Origin: BRH-c54 sp036567945
Lineage (GTDB): Bacteria; Bacteroidota; Bacteroidia; Flavobacteriales_E; Vicingaceae
Assembly (NCBI GenBank): GCA_036567945.1
Contig: DATCTM010000055.1
Coordinates: 1-64,000 of the forward strand
Direction: 5' to 3'
DNA: 64,000 nt
Shown: positions 35,891-45,492 of the stretch, piece by piece
Layout of the letters: the number at the start of each line of letters is the position of its first letter
How positions within the stretch are numbered: position 1 is the stretch's first letter
Position numbers and translations under genes: made by a program
The notes under the pieces: model-generated
Told to the model about the DNA's origin: nothing
Databases searched by the model: none
The model's input: only the letters and a program-made list of their open reading frames with translations

Positions 35891-37087
35891 TTATTTCAAT
35901 AAAGCTAAGGTGTTTTTAATTCTGTTGATGGATTCTTTTAGTACTTCTTCAGAAGTAGCATAAGAAATTCTTAAACATTCTGGGTTTCCAAAAGCATCGC
36001 CACTAACTAATGCCACTAAACCTTTGTTTAATAAAAACATACATAAATCTGTTGCATCTTTTATCACTTCTCCGTTATAAGACTTTCCAAAGTAAGAAGA
36101 AACATCTGGAAAAAAATAAAAAGCACCTTTAGGTTGGTTCATTTTAATTCCGGGAATGTCTTTCATTAAATCATACACCAACTCTTTTCTTTTTTGGAAA
36201 GCAGCCACCATATCATTTACAATAGAAGTGTCAGCTTCTAAAGCTGCTTGAGCCGCTTTTTGGGCAATACTACAAGTTCCTGAAGTAAACTGACCTTGCA
36301 TTTTAGTGCAAGCATCGGCTACCCATTTTGGAGCAGCAATAAAGCCAATTCTCCAGCCTGTCATGGCAAACCCTTTAGAAACGCCATTTACCACCACTAC
36401 TTGATCTTTTATAAAATCAAACTGAGCAATACTTTCGTGTTTACCAACAAAATTAATGTGTTCGTAAATCTCATCAGAAACAATAATAATATCGGGATAA
36501 TTTTTCACCAATTCAGCAATTGCGAATAGTTCTTCTTTAGTATAAACAGAGCCACTAGGGTTGCAAGGGGAGCTAAACCAAATCATTCTGGTTTTAGGCG
36601 TAATGGCATTTTTAAGTTGATCGATAGTAATTTTAAAATCGGTTTCAATAGTAGTGTTTACAATTACAGGGGTAGCTTCAGCAATTTTTATCATTTCTAT
36701 ATAGCTTACCCAATAAGGAGCCAATAAAACAACTTCATCACCTGGGTTTAAAATGCTTAATGCTAAATTAGTAAGAGAGTGTTTTGCACCTGTAGAAACC
36801 ACTATTTGTTCAAAAGAATAATCTAAATTATTATCTCTTTTTAACTTGTTTGCCGCAGCTTTTCTTAGTTCGGGATAACCCGGAACTGGCGTGTAGTGCG
36901 TATAGTTTTCATCTATTGCTTTTTTAGCGGCATCTTTTATAAGTTGAGGCGTATCAAAATCAGGTTCTCCAATACTTAGGCTAATTACGTCTTTTCCTTC
37001 AGCCTGTAGTTCTCTACTCAATCTTGTCATAGCAAGGGTTTGTGACTCGCTTAAGTTGTTAATTCTGTTGGATAATGTTTTGTTCAT
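35891..37087 (-). CDS. aspartate aminotransferase (class I, Igamma-like)
   Basis: PLP enzyme of 398 residues interconverting aspartate and oxaloacetate with glutamate/2-oxoglutarate. The PLP lysine is in VNGVSKGFAMTGWRIGF; WFSSPCNPSG and VSDEIYEHINF are the typical cofactor contacts, and ISLSIGEPDFDTP marks the N-terminus. Exact specificity within class I is not fixed by sequence. It is upstream of mtaB on the same strand. Confidence 0.92.
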   Translation of the reverse strand: MNKTLSNRINNLSESQTLAMTRLSRELQAEGKDVISLSIGEPDFDTPQLIKDAAKKAIDENYTHYTPVPGYPELRKAAANKLKRDNNLDYSFEQIVVSTGAKHSLTNLALSILNPGDEVVLLAPYWVSYIEMIKIAEATPVIVNTTIETDFKITIDQLKNAITPKTRMIWFSSPCNPSGSVYTKEELFAIAELVKNYPDIIIVSDEIYEHINFVGKHESIAQFDFIKDQVVVVNGVSKGFAMTGWRIGFIAAPKWVADACTKMQGQFTSGTCSIAQKAAQAALEADTSIVNDMVAAFQKRKELVYDLMKDIPGIKMNQPKGAFYFFPDVSSYFGKSYNGEVIKDATDLCMFLLNKGLVALVSGDAFGNPECLRISYATSEEVLKESINRIKNTLALLK

Positions 37088-37202
37088 AAAGCAAAATTAA
37101 AGTGGCGAAATTACTGAAAATTGATGTTATAAACCTTATTTCAATAACTAACATTAAGAAATTGAAGCACAAAATATTTCTTGAAAATGAGAAGCTGAAG
37201 GG

Positions 37203-37589
37203 TTAATGTTCAAATGATAATAACCACTTGATAGCTTTTTCTTCATTATTAAACATTTTGGTTGGAGTAGCCGGTTTTTTAAATTTAATGAAAAAATTAG
37301 CTAATAATACTGTCATTAGGGAGCTTGTTAAGATAGCCATAGCAATATTTAAATTGGTTACTTCTTTACTTGCTAAATAATCTTGAGCTGCTTTTGAAAT
37401 GTGCCACATTTTACGGATATCTCCGAGTACTAACATTTTTTTTCCTTGTTGAATTTTTTCTCTGGCTTCTTTGTTAGCAATAACGTGTTCTAATTCAACA
37501 ATAACATCTTCTTTGAAAGCAATGTACAAATAACCTTCTCTAAGCTCTAAAATGGCCGTTTCGGTCTCTATATAATCAATTGCTATCAC
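37203..37589 (-). CDS. small protein of unknown function, STAS-like pattern
   Basis: 128 residues, no signal peptide. Alternating strands and helices (AILELREGYLYIAFKED, then KMLVLGDIRKMWHIS, SSLMTVLLANFFIKF) recall the STAS/SpoIIAA-like fold found in small Bacteroidota proteins. The last third has a moderately hydrophobic helix. It sits alone between tsaD and the aminotransferase gene on their strand. No function can be given. Confidence 0.7.
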   Translation of the reverse strand: MIAIDYIETETAILELREGYLYIAFKEDVIVELEHVIANKEAREKIQQGKKMLVLGDIRKMWHISKAAQDYLASKEVTNLNIAMAILTSSLMTVLLANFFIKFKKPATPTKMFNNEEKAIKWLLSFEH

Positions 37590-37637
37590 AAAGATAAAAA
37601 ATTAGTTAGGTTGGATTTGTCGATAAAAATAAGCAAT

Positions 37638-38663
37638 TTATAGCTTCATTCTAGCGTTTGGTGTGAAATTTTTAGAAAAATCATGATTTTCTAAATAACT
37701 GTAATAACCGGTAATAGCTATCATAGCTGCATTATCGGTGCAGTATTCAAATTTAGGGATGAATACTTTTATATCTTTTTTTGTAAGGGATTGAAGAGCA
37801 CTTCTTAATCCTGAATTAGCAGAAACTCCACCTGCGATAGCAATCTGCCTAACATTGGTTTTTTTTACTGCTATCATCAATTTTTCAATAAGTATATCAA
37901 CTATAGTTTTTTGAACTCCGGCACAAATATCTTTTATGTTATCGGAAATAAAATCGGAATTAGTTTTAAGTTCTTTTTGTAAAAAGTATAGGACAGAAGT
38001 TTTTAATCCACTAAAACTAAAATTCAAACCATCTACTTTAGGGTGGGGAAATGAAAATCTATCAGGATTACCTTCTTTAGCATATTTATCTACCAAGGGA
38101 CCACCGGGATAGGGTAGTTGAAGCATTTTAGCAACTTTATCAAAAGCTTCTCCGGCAGCATCATCAATGGTTTCGCCAATAACTTCCATTTTAAAAAAAT
38201 CATCTACTCTAACAATTTGTGTATGTCCGCCACTAACGGTTAAGCACAAAAAAGGAAACTCAGGCATTTCTTTTTCTTCATCCAATTCTTTAATAAAGTG
38301 TGCTAAAATATGTCCTTGCATATGATTTACAGCTATTGCAGGAATGTTTAATCCAATTGAAAGTGTTTTTGCAAAAGAACTTCCTACTAACAAAGACCCT
38401 AATAAACCTGGTCCGTTTGTAAAAGCAACGGCAGTAATATCATTTTTGCTTATACCTGCTTTTTTTAGAGCAGCATCTACTACGGGTACAATGTTTTGCT
38501 GATGAGCTCTAGAAGCAAGTTCAGGAACTACTCCTCCATACTTTTTATGTACTTCTTGGTTAGCTATAATGTTGGCAAGGACTTTGCCATCAGAGATTAC
38601 AGCAGCAGCGGTGTCATCGCAAGATGATTCTATTCCTAAAATTATTATGGAAGATTGATGCAT
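37638..38663 (-). CDS. tsaD: tRNA threonylcarbamoyladenosine transferase
   Basis: Transfers the threonylcarbamoyl group to A37 of ANN-decoding tRNAs, with TsaB/TsaE. 341 residues; conserved ILGIESSCDDTAAAV, the metal-binding HMQGHILAH, FTNGPGLLGSL and SGGHTQIV. The frame extends to 38708, but ATG 38663 (MHQSSIIILGIESSC) matches family N-termini. It is divergent from the TamB gene. Confidence 0.96.
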   Translation of the reverse strand: MHQSSIIILGIESSCDDTAAAVISDGKVLANIIANQEVHKKYGGVVPELASRAHQQNIVPVVDAALKKAGISKNDITAVAFTNGPGLLGSLLVGSSFAKTLSIGLNIPAIAVNHMQGHILAHFIKELDEEKEMPEFPFLCLTVSGGHTQIVRVDDFFKMEVIGETIDDAAGEAFDKVAKMLQLPYPGGPLVDKYAKEGNPDRFSFPHPKVDGLNFSFSGLKTSVLYFLQKELKTNSDFISDNIKDICAGVQKTIVDILIEKLMIAVKKTNVRQIAIAGGVSANSGLRSALQSLTKKDIKVFIPKFEYCTDNAAMIAITGYYSYLENHDFSKNFTPNARMKL

Positions 38664-38669
38664 TAAATG

Positions 38670-38677
38670 TATTTTTG
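38670..38677 (+). promoter_or_regulatory. -7 box for the TamB gene
   Basis: TATTTTTG, exact TAnnTTTG match, 48 nt before ATG 38725. It overlaps the region that drives tsaD leftward (minus-strand TAATTTTG at 38684-38691). No strong -33. Confidence 0.45.
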
Positions 38678-38724
38678 AAGTCTCAAAATTAAAGTTCAAA
38701 ACTATCAAAAAAAGAAATAAAATA

Positions 38725-41700
38725 ATGTTATTTGTTGCTGCATTTGTTGTGCTTGTAGCTATCTTTCTTTCTTTGACGGTTTATAACAATGCGTTCCAAA
38801 CTTTTTTAGTAAAAAAGTATCTTAATCATTTATCAAAAGAGCTTAACACCACTATTAGTGTTGAAAATGTTGAAGTTTCTTTTTTTAACAATTTAAAAAT
38901 CAACAATTTATATATTGAGGATTTGCATAATGATACACTTTTTTATGCTAATGAAATAGAAGCAAAAATTGGTATATTTTCTTTGGGTAATAACAAAGTT
39001 GACATTAAGTCCATCTCGTTAAAAGAACCATTTTTCAACTTACATCATCACCAAGATAGTTTACGTAATAATTTATTTTTTATTATTGATTATTTTTCAA
39101 CAGATGAACCTAAGGATACAACAGCTTTAAAATGGGAGGTTAAATTTAATGATGTTGACATCACAAAAGGTAAATTTATTTATCACAATAATAGAGTGAA
39201 ACCAGTTGATTATGGAGTAGATTATCAGCATGTTGAAATCGATTATTTAAACACAAAGTTGAAAGGTATAGAATTCATTCCCAATGGTGTGGCAACTGAA
39301 ATTTATAACATGAGTTTTTATGAGAAATCAGGTTTTCAGTTGGATGATTTAACTACTGATTTTGCTATTTCTGATAAAGGAATTTTTGCTGAAAAGATGT
39401 TGTTAAAAACTCCTAATTCTGTTATAAATGGCGATGTTGTTTTTGCAACAGATAGTTTTGCTGATTTATCTGAATTTATTACCAATGTTGATATAGAATC
39501 ACATTTTGATTCATCCAAAGTAAGTTTTAGAGATATTTGTTTTTTTACTAAAGAATTAGATTGTTTAAATAAATATGTCATTCTGGATGGTGATGTGAAA
39601 GGAAGGTTAGACAAATTAAAGGGTAGAAATTTATCTATAACTACTGATGATGGTACTTATTTTAGTGGAAACGCAGACATAAGCGGTATTCCCAAGCCTG
39701 ATGAGATTTTTATTTACCTAGATATTAAATCTTTGATTACTTCAAAAAGGAGGTTAGAACAAATTCCTTTATATCCTTTTGTTAGCGAAACATTCATTCA
39801 ATTACCTGATAACATGAAACACCTTGGAAATATTAATTTCAAAGGTAAGGTTTCAGGCTTTTTAAATGATTTTGTTGCTTATGGTAATTTTTCTACAGCC
39901 TTAGGTAACATCCAAACGGATTTAGCTTTAAAAATGAAACCGGATAAAACTTATTATTCAGGAAAAATAAGTACACGTAGCTTTCATTTAGGTAAGTTTT
40001 TTGAAGCACCTAAACAAATAGGAAAAATTGCTTTAAATACTAAAATTGTAGGGAGTGGTTTTTCGCTTAAAGATATAGATGCCAAGCTTACCGGAAAAAT
40101 TAAAAAGATTGAGATTAAAGATTATCCTTATTCTAATATAACAGTTGATGGTAATTTTCAAAATCAAATTTTTGATGGTTTTCTTGATATGAAGGATGAA
40201 AATCTAACCTTTAATTTCAATGGAAATGTTGATTTTTCGGGAGAATTACCTCATTTACAATTTACTTCAGAGATAAAAGAAGCCAAGTTAGCTAAGTTAA
40301 ACTTGATTGAAACTAAAGAAAAAATGAATACTCGTTTTTCTACTGATGTAAAAATAGATTTAATAGGAAATAATATTGACAACATCGTTGGTGAAGTTGA
40401 AATGCACAATACTAACTATATTGATAAATTAGACACTATTTTCATTCCTAATACTTATTTAAAATCTATCAAAACTAATGGTTCTAAGGCTATTCACTTA
40501 AATTCAGACTTTGCTACCATGACAGTAAATGGAAACTACCAATTTACAGACTTTAGAGCTATAATAAATAATATTATATATACTTATTTGCCATCTCAAA
40601 ATAAAGAAATTTACACTCCTGAAAAAATTACTAACAACTTCAATTTTAAAGCCACTATTTTAAATACAGACATTTTAACTAAATTGTTTTTTAATGATGT
40701 TAGATTCGGGACAAACACTACTGTTGTTGGAGAATATAATTCTAACGCTAATCATTTAGTTGTAAGTGGAAGTGCGGATAGTGTTAGTGCCTACGGAAAT
40801 AAGTTTAAGACTATAAAATTAAATGGAAAAGCTGACAACAGTCAATTAGAACTTGATGTTGAGATTGGTAAAGTATTAGTATTTAATGTGGATAGTCTTT
40901 TTATGAATGATTTTAAATTATCAGGAATATTGAGGGATGATAGTTTAATTACGGATATAACTTGGTTAAATGATACATTAAGTGGAAGGTCTCTTGATGC
41001 ATCATTAAATAATGTTACTTATTTTCAGAGAGAACAAATTACCAGTAGTTTTAGCAATGCTTATATTTATTTAGATAATTTACAATGGCAACTTTCAGAT
41101 GGAAATACAATTGTTATAGATACCAATAGTATAAGCATCTCTAACTTTAAGTTTGCTAATGAAAATCAAAAATTAATTGTAGATGGCACCATTAGCAATG
41201 ATAATAGTAAGCAGCAAATGGACGTGATGTTTGAAAATTTTGATTTAGGATTATTCAAGTCGTTAATACCCCAAAATGCTGCGAAACTAGAAGGCGTTTT
41301 TAATGGAGTCGCATCACTTGAAAAAATGAATAATGAACTACTATTTACATCAGATTTAAATATAAATAAATTTAAATTGAATGATTATCTAATAGGTCAA
41401 GGAAATATTAAATCTAAATGGATTACAGAAAAAGAAGCCTTAAATATTGATGCTAAATTCTTTAATGAAAGAATGCCTTCCATTATTGTGTACGGATATT
41501 ACTATACCAATAAATCTATCGAAGACAATTTAGATTTTTTAATAACACTAAATCAAACAGAACTTAGTATTTTAGATGCTTATGTAAAAGATTATGTAAC
41601 CGATTTAGACGGTAAAGCTACCGCTAATATTCAAGTTAAAGGAAGTATGAATGCTCCTGAATTTGATGGAAAAATTAGTTTAATAGGAACAAGCGGAACA

Positions 41701-43176
41701 GTAAACTATTTAAAAACTAAGTACGAAGTACCATCACTTTTAATTAAAGTAATGCCTGATATGATTTCGTTTGACAATGCACTTTTTTTTGATGAAAGAA
41801 AAAACAAAGCATATGGTACAGCAACCTTACTTCACAATAATTTTAAGAACTTCAGTTTCGATTTGGGTATGCGGTTAGAAGATTTTATGGTACTTAACAC
41901 AAGTAGACTGGATAATCCCGATTATTACGGAATTGCTTTTGCTAGTGGTGTTGTTGGGATAAATTATGACCAATATACCTCTAAAACAGGTATTGAAGCT
42001 AATATTACCACTTCAAAAAATACCATATTTAATATACCTCTTGATGGCAGTGAAGAAATTGAAGAAAATAACTATATCACTTTTGTTACAAAAATTGATT
42101 CATCAGCCTTAGCTAATATGGTTGAAGAAGAAGTTGACTTGTCTAACTACTTTATGACATTTGATTTAAAAGTTACAGATGATGCTGAAATAAGATTGAT
42201 CTTTGATGAAAAAATTGGAGACATAATGAAGAGTAGGGGAAATGGCAACTTAAAATTAGAAATTAATTCCGCAGGAGATTTTTCTATTTTTGGAGATTAT
42301 GTTGTAAAAAGCGGAGATTATCTTTTTACGCTTCAAAACGTAATTAACAAAAGGTTTAATCTGCTTGAGGGTGGAACAATAAAATGGAATGGAGATCCAT
42401 TAGATGCTCAGGTTGACATTAGTGCATCTTATAGAACACGGGCAAGATTATATGATCTATTAATGTCTATGGACACTTCTGATGTGTTGAAAAAAAGAAT
42501 TCCCGTAGACTTAGTATTACATATGAAAAATTCTTTATTGGCACCGGATATCAACTTTGATATTGTGTTGCCTACAGCTGATGAAGATACAAAAAGTAAG
42601 GTTAAAAGTGTGTTGTACGTTAGTAGTCATGAAGAAAATATTCAGGAGCTAAACCGACAAGTGTTCTCTTTATTGGTATTAAATAGGTTTTTACCACCTC
42701 CGGGTGTAGATGGTGTTGCCGGAAATGCCGGACTTGAAAAAACGGCAACAAGTGAGTTGTTGTCGAATCAATTAAGTAATTGGCTCTCTAAAATTAGTAA
42801 CGAGTTTGATATAGGTGTAAACTATCGTCCGGGAGATGAAATTTCTCCGCAAGAGTTTGAGTTGGCACTTTCTACACAACTACTAAATGATAGGTTAATT
42901 ATAGATTCTAACTTTGGAATTGCTGATAGACAAAATGGTTCTACCGTAAATCAAAATACGAATAACCTTATTGGTGATGTGGTGTTGGAGTATAAAATTT
43001 CAAAAGACGGAAAGCTAAGAGTGAAAGCATTTAATAAATCCAATCAGTTTTCTTTATTAGAAATAAATAGTCCTTATACACAAGGTGTTGGTATTTCTTA
43101 TAAAGAAGAGTTTGATAATATTGGTGAGTTTTTCAGATCGTTTTACAGCCTTTTTCAAAGAAGAATTAAAAAATAA
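38725..43176 (+). CDS. TamB/DUF490 translocation and assembly module protein
   Basis: 1483-residue periplasm-spanning protein. N-terminal membrane anchor (FVVLVAIFLSLTVY), a very long repetitive beta-strand region (AsmA/TamB-like groove), and a C-terminal DUF490 domain with NLKLEINSAGDFSIFGDY, QVDISASYRTRA and repeated strands to the end. Such proteins are thought to carry phospholipids or help insert outer-membrane proteins. The start is uncertain: the frame stays open upstream and encodes KKRNKI just before the ATG, which would suit a membrane anchor, but no upstream ATG/GTG/TTG in frame follows the promoter. Confidence 0.9.
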   Translation: MLFVAAFVVLVAIFLSLTVYNNAFQTFLVKKYLNHLSKELNTTISVENVEVSFFNNLKINNLYIEDLHNDTLFYANEIEAKIGIFSLGNNKVDIKSISLKEPFFNLHHHQDSLRNNLFFIIDYFSTDEPKDTTALKWEVKFNDVDITKGKFIYHNNRVKPVDYGVDYQHVEIDYLNTKLKGIEFIPNGVATEIYNMSFYEKSGFQLDDLTTDFAISDKGIFAEKMLLKTPNSVINGDVVFATDSFADLSEFITNVDIESHFDSSKVSFRDICFFTKELDCLNKYVILDGDVKGRLDKLKGRNLSITTDDGTYFSGNADISGIPKPDEIFIYLDIKSLITSKRRLEQIPLYPFVSETFIQLPDNMKHLGNINFKGKVSGFLNDFVAYGNFSTALGNIQTDLALKMKPDKTYYSGKISTRSFHLGKFFEAPKQIGKIALNTKIVGSGFSLKDIDAKLTGKIKKIEIKDYPYSNITVDGNFQNQIFDGFLDMKDENLTFNFNGNVDFSGELPHLQFTSEIKEAKLAKLNLIETKEKMNTRFSTDVKIDLIGNNIDNIVGEVEMHNTNYIDKLDTIFIPNTYLKSIKTNGSKAIHLNSDFATMTVNGNYQFTDFRAIINNIIYTYLPSQNKEIYTPEKITNNFNFKATILNTDILTKLFFNDVRFGTNTTVVGEYNSNANHLVVSGSADSVSAYGNKFKTIKLNGKADNSQLELDVEIGKVLVFNVDSLFMNDFKLSGILRDDSLITDITWLNDTLSGRSLDASLNNVTYFQREQITSSFSNAYIYLDNLQWQLSDGNTIVIDTNSISISNFKFANENQKLIVDGTISNDNSKQQMDVMFENFDLGLFKSLIPQNAAKLEGVFNGVASLEKMNNELLFTSDLNINKFKLNDYLIGQGNIKSKWITEKEALNIDAKFFNERMPSIIVYGYYYTNKSIEDNLDFLITLNQTELSILDAYVKDYVTDLDGKATANIQVKGSMNAPEFDGKISLIGTSGTVNYLKTKYEVPSLLIKVMPDMISFDNALFFDERKNKAYGTATLLHNNFKNFSFDLGMRLEDFMVLNTSRLDNPDYYGIAFASGVVGINYDQYTSKTGIEANITTSKNTIFNIPLDGSEEIEENNYITFVTKIDSSALANMVEEEVDLSNYFMTFDLKVTDDAEIRLIFDEKIGDIMKSRGNGNLKLEINSAGDFSIFGDYVVKSGDYLFTLQNVINKRFNLLEGGTIKWNGDPLDAQVDISASYRTRARLYDLLMSMDTSDVLKKRIPVDLVLHMKNSLLAPDINFDIVLPTADEDTKSKVKSVLYVSSHEENIQELNRQVFSLLVLNRFLPPPGVDGVAGNAGLEKTATSELLSNQLSNWLSKISNEFDIGVNYRPGDEISPQEFELALSTQLLNDRLIIDSNFGIADRQNGSTVNQNTNNLIGDVVLEYKISKDGKLRVKAFNKSNQFSLLEINSPYTQGVGISYKEEFDNIGEFFRSFYSLFQRRIKK

Positions 43177-43183
43177 AAAAAGC

Positions 43184-43210
43184 CTTTGGGATTTTACTCC
43201 CAAAGACCTT
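43184..43210 (+). terminator. terminator after the TamB gene
   Basis: CTTTGGG (43184-43190) and CCCAAAG (43199-43205) with an 8-nt loop, followed by ACCTTTTC. It begins 8 nt after the stop. Confidence 0.7.
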
Positions 43211-43346
43211 TTCAAACCTAAAACTTTTAATTAAAAACTAACAATCATTTCATTTCAACTATTGTGCCATATTTTTTTAACGTTTATTATGGATAAAGAG
43301 AATTAAAAATTATGTAATTTTACCTCAATTCTTAAAAAGAGCACTT

Positions 43347-44000
43347 GTGAAAAGCTTTTCTAAACATATTCTATTTACTGCAATAGTGCTGATGTTTGTT
43401 GTTGGTTTATCAGCTCAAACGAATAAATCTGATAGCTTAATGTACAGCCAAGGCGATGAATATGTAGTTCCTTACGATTCTTTAAGCCCGATAGATAAAC
43501 TGAATTATAATTTTAGATTTGGAGCAATGATAATGTCTAACGGGAGCTTTGGAACCTATTACAATCCTTCGGTTACGTATCAGCTTTCCAAAAAATGGAG
43601 TGTAAATGCAGGAGTTAACTATCAAAATGTAAGTGCCAATAATATGCCTATGTTTACAGACTTTGGTTACCAGTCTTTTACAGGTAATATCTCTCAGTTT
43701 TATGGCTATGTTGCAGCTAAATACCAAATAGATGAAAGATGGGCGGCAGGAGGTTCTGTATTTTATAATGCAATAAGCTTTAACAATCATCATTATGCTT
43801 ATTCTAGCAACAATATTTCTCCAATGGATAGAGTAGGTTACTCAGGTTTTGTACAATATAAATCACCTAGTGGTTTCACTGTTACTGGCGAAGTTAGAGT
43901 AAACGATAGGTTTAATCCTTATAACCGATTTGGAGGTTTTAATTCCGGCATTGGAGCCGGTTTCGATAACAGCTTTGGCTCTCCATTTTCTACTTGGTAA
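43347..44000 (+). CDS. small outer-membrane beta-barrel-like protein
   Basis: 217 residues with a signal peptide (FVVGLSAQT) and alternating aromatic strands (NFRFGAMIMSNGSFG, WSVNAGVNYQNVS, FYGYVAAKYQIDERWAAGGS) typical of an 8-10-strand barrel. The start is GTG at 43347. It lies between the TamB terminator and glyA, apparently as a single gene. A function cannot be assigned. Confidence 0.75.
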   Translation: MKSFSKHILFTAIVLMFVVGLSAQTNKSDSLMYSQGDEYVVPYDSLSPIDKLNYNFRFGAMIMSNGSFGTYYNPSVTYQLSKKWSVNAGVNYQNVSANNMPMFTDFGYQSFTGNISQFYGYVAAKYQIDERWAAGGSVFYNAISFNNHHYAYSSNNISPMDRVGYSGFVQYKSPSGFTVTGEVRVNDRFNPYNRFGGFNSGIGAGFDNSFGSPFSTW

Positions 44001-44112
44001 GAAGTTTTTTGTTTCCTGTGTAAATAAAAGCACTTTAGCTGCTTAATTTATTTTTGCGATTTTTTCTTTATACAAATGAAGTTATAAACTTTATAACACA
44101 TCAAAATATTTA

Positions 44113-44120
44113 TACCTTTG
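44113..44120 (+). promoter_or_regulatory. -7 box for glyA
   Basis: TACCTTTG followed by CGG, exact consensus. The start would be near 44127, 21 nt before ATG 44148. It lies inside the open frame that reaches back to a TTG at 44118, which argues against that longer start. Confidence 0.65.
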
Positions 44121-44147
44121 CGGCAATATTTATTTAAGCTGTTATTA

Positions 44148-45422
44148 ATGATAAAGGATACTGTTGTTTTTGATTTAATTCAAGAAGAAGAACACCGCCA
44201 AAGTGTAGGTGTGGAGCTAATTGCTTCAGAAAATTATGTTAGTTCTCAGGTGATGCAAGCTATGGGAAGCGTGCTAACCAATAAATATGCTGAAGGCTTA
44301 CCTTTTAAGCGTTATTATGGAGGTTGCGAAGTAGTAGATGAAATTGAGCAGTTAGCAATAGACAGAGCAAAAGAATTATTTAATGCGGCATGGGTAAATG
44401 TTCAACCTCATTCGGGGTCGCAAGCAAATGCAGCCGTTATGTTGGCAGTATTAAAACCAGGAGATAAAATTCTTGGTTTCGATTTATCGCATGGTGGACA
44501 TTTAACGCATGGTTCTCCTGTAAATTTTTCAGGAAAATTATATGAAACTTCATTTTATGGAGTAGATAAAACAAGTGGAAGAGTAGATTATGAAACAATG
44601 GAAAAAATTGCTTTAGAAGAAAAACCTCAATTAATTATTGCTGGAGCTTCTGCTTATTCTCGCGATTGGGATTATGAACGCATGAGAAAATTAGCCGATA
44701 AAGTAGGTGCTTTATTGTTAGCAGATATTTCGCATCCTTCTGGCTTAATTGCTAGAGGCTTATTAAACGACCCGCTACCTCATTGTCATGTAGTTACTAC
44801 TACCACACACAAAACCCTTAGAGGGCCAAGAGGTGGTTTAATTATGATGGGGCAAGATTTTGAAAACTCATGGGGAATTAAAACGCCAAAAGGAGAGGTT
44901 AAAATGATGTCGGCTATGTTGGATGGTGCAGTTTTTCCGGGCACGCAAGGTGGTCCCTTAGAACATGTTATTGCAGCTAAGGCGGTAGCTTTTAAAGAAG
45001 CATTGTCGGAAGAATACATGAGTTACTGTCAGCAAGTAATAAAAAATGCCAAAGTTATGGCTGATGAATTAATGAAAAGAGGTTATGGTGTTGTTTCCGG
45101 AGGAACTGACAACCATTGTATGTTAATTGATTTGCGCTCTAAAAACATTACCGGAAAAGAAGCTGAGAATTTATTGGTGGAGGCTGATATTACGGTTAAC
45201 AAAAATATGGTGCCTTTTGATGATAAATCTCCGTTTGTTACTTCAGGAATTAGAGTAGGAACAGCGGCTGTTACCACAAGAGGTTTGATGGAAGAAGACA
45301 TGGTTAAAATTGTAGATTGGATGGATTTGGTAATTACGCATAAAGATGAAAAAACCATTGCTAACGTAAGAGAAGAAATAAATAATTTAATGGAGCAGTT
45401 TCCATTGTTTAAAGGGGAATAG
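44148..45422 (+). CDS. glyA: serine hydroxymethyltransferase
   Basis: PLP enzyme converting serine and tetrahydrofolate to glycine and 5,10-methylene-THF, a main entry to the one-carbon pool. 424 residues; VELIASENYVS, YYGGCEVVDEIE, NVQPHSGSQANAAV, and the PLP lysine in TTTTHKTLRGPRGG. ATG 44148 (MIKDTVVFDLI) is preferred because the upstream TTG at 44118 overlaps the -7 box. The fumarylacetoacetase gene follows 70 nt later. Confidence 0.96.
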   Translation: MIKDTVVFDLIQEEEHRQSVGVELIASENYVSSQVMQAMGSVLTNKYAEGLPFKRYYGGCEVVDEIEQLAIDRAKELFNAAWVNVQPHSGSQANAAVMLAVLKPGDKILGFDLSHGGHLTHGSPVNFSGKLYETSFYGVDKTSGRVDYETMEKIALEEKPQLIIAGASAYSRDWDYERMRKLADKVGALLLADISHPSGLIARGLLNDPLPHCHVVTTTTHKTLRGPRGGLIMMGQDFENSWGIKTPKGEVKMMSAMLDGAVFPGTQGGPLEHVIAAKAVAFKEALSEEYMSYCQQVIKNAKVMADELMKRGYGVVSGGTDNHCMLIDLRSKNITGKEAENLLVEADITVNKNMVPFDDKSPFVTSGIRVGTAAVTTRGLMEEDMVKIVDWMDLVITHKDEKTIANVREEINNLMEQFPLFKGE

Positions 45423-45431
45423 AAGAAATTT

Positions 45432-45453
45432 TGAAGACCGACTTTTGTCTTCA
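45432..45453. other. intergenic hairpin between glyA and the fumarylacetoacetase gene
   Basis: TGAAGAC (45432-45438) and GTCTTCA (45447-45453), 8-nt loop, no following T run. It could be a weak terminator or an RNA-stability element for glyA. Confidence 0.45.
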
Positions 45454-45492
45454 TTCTAAAATTAATAACTAAATTAAAAAATAATAAAAACT

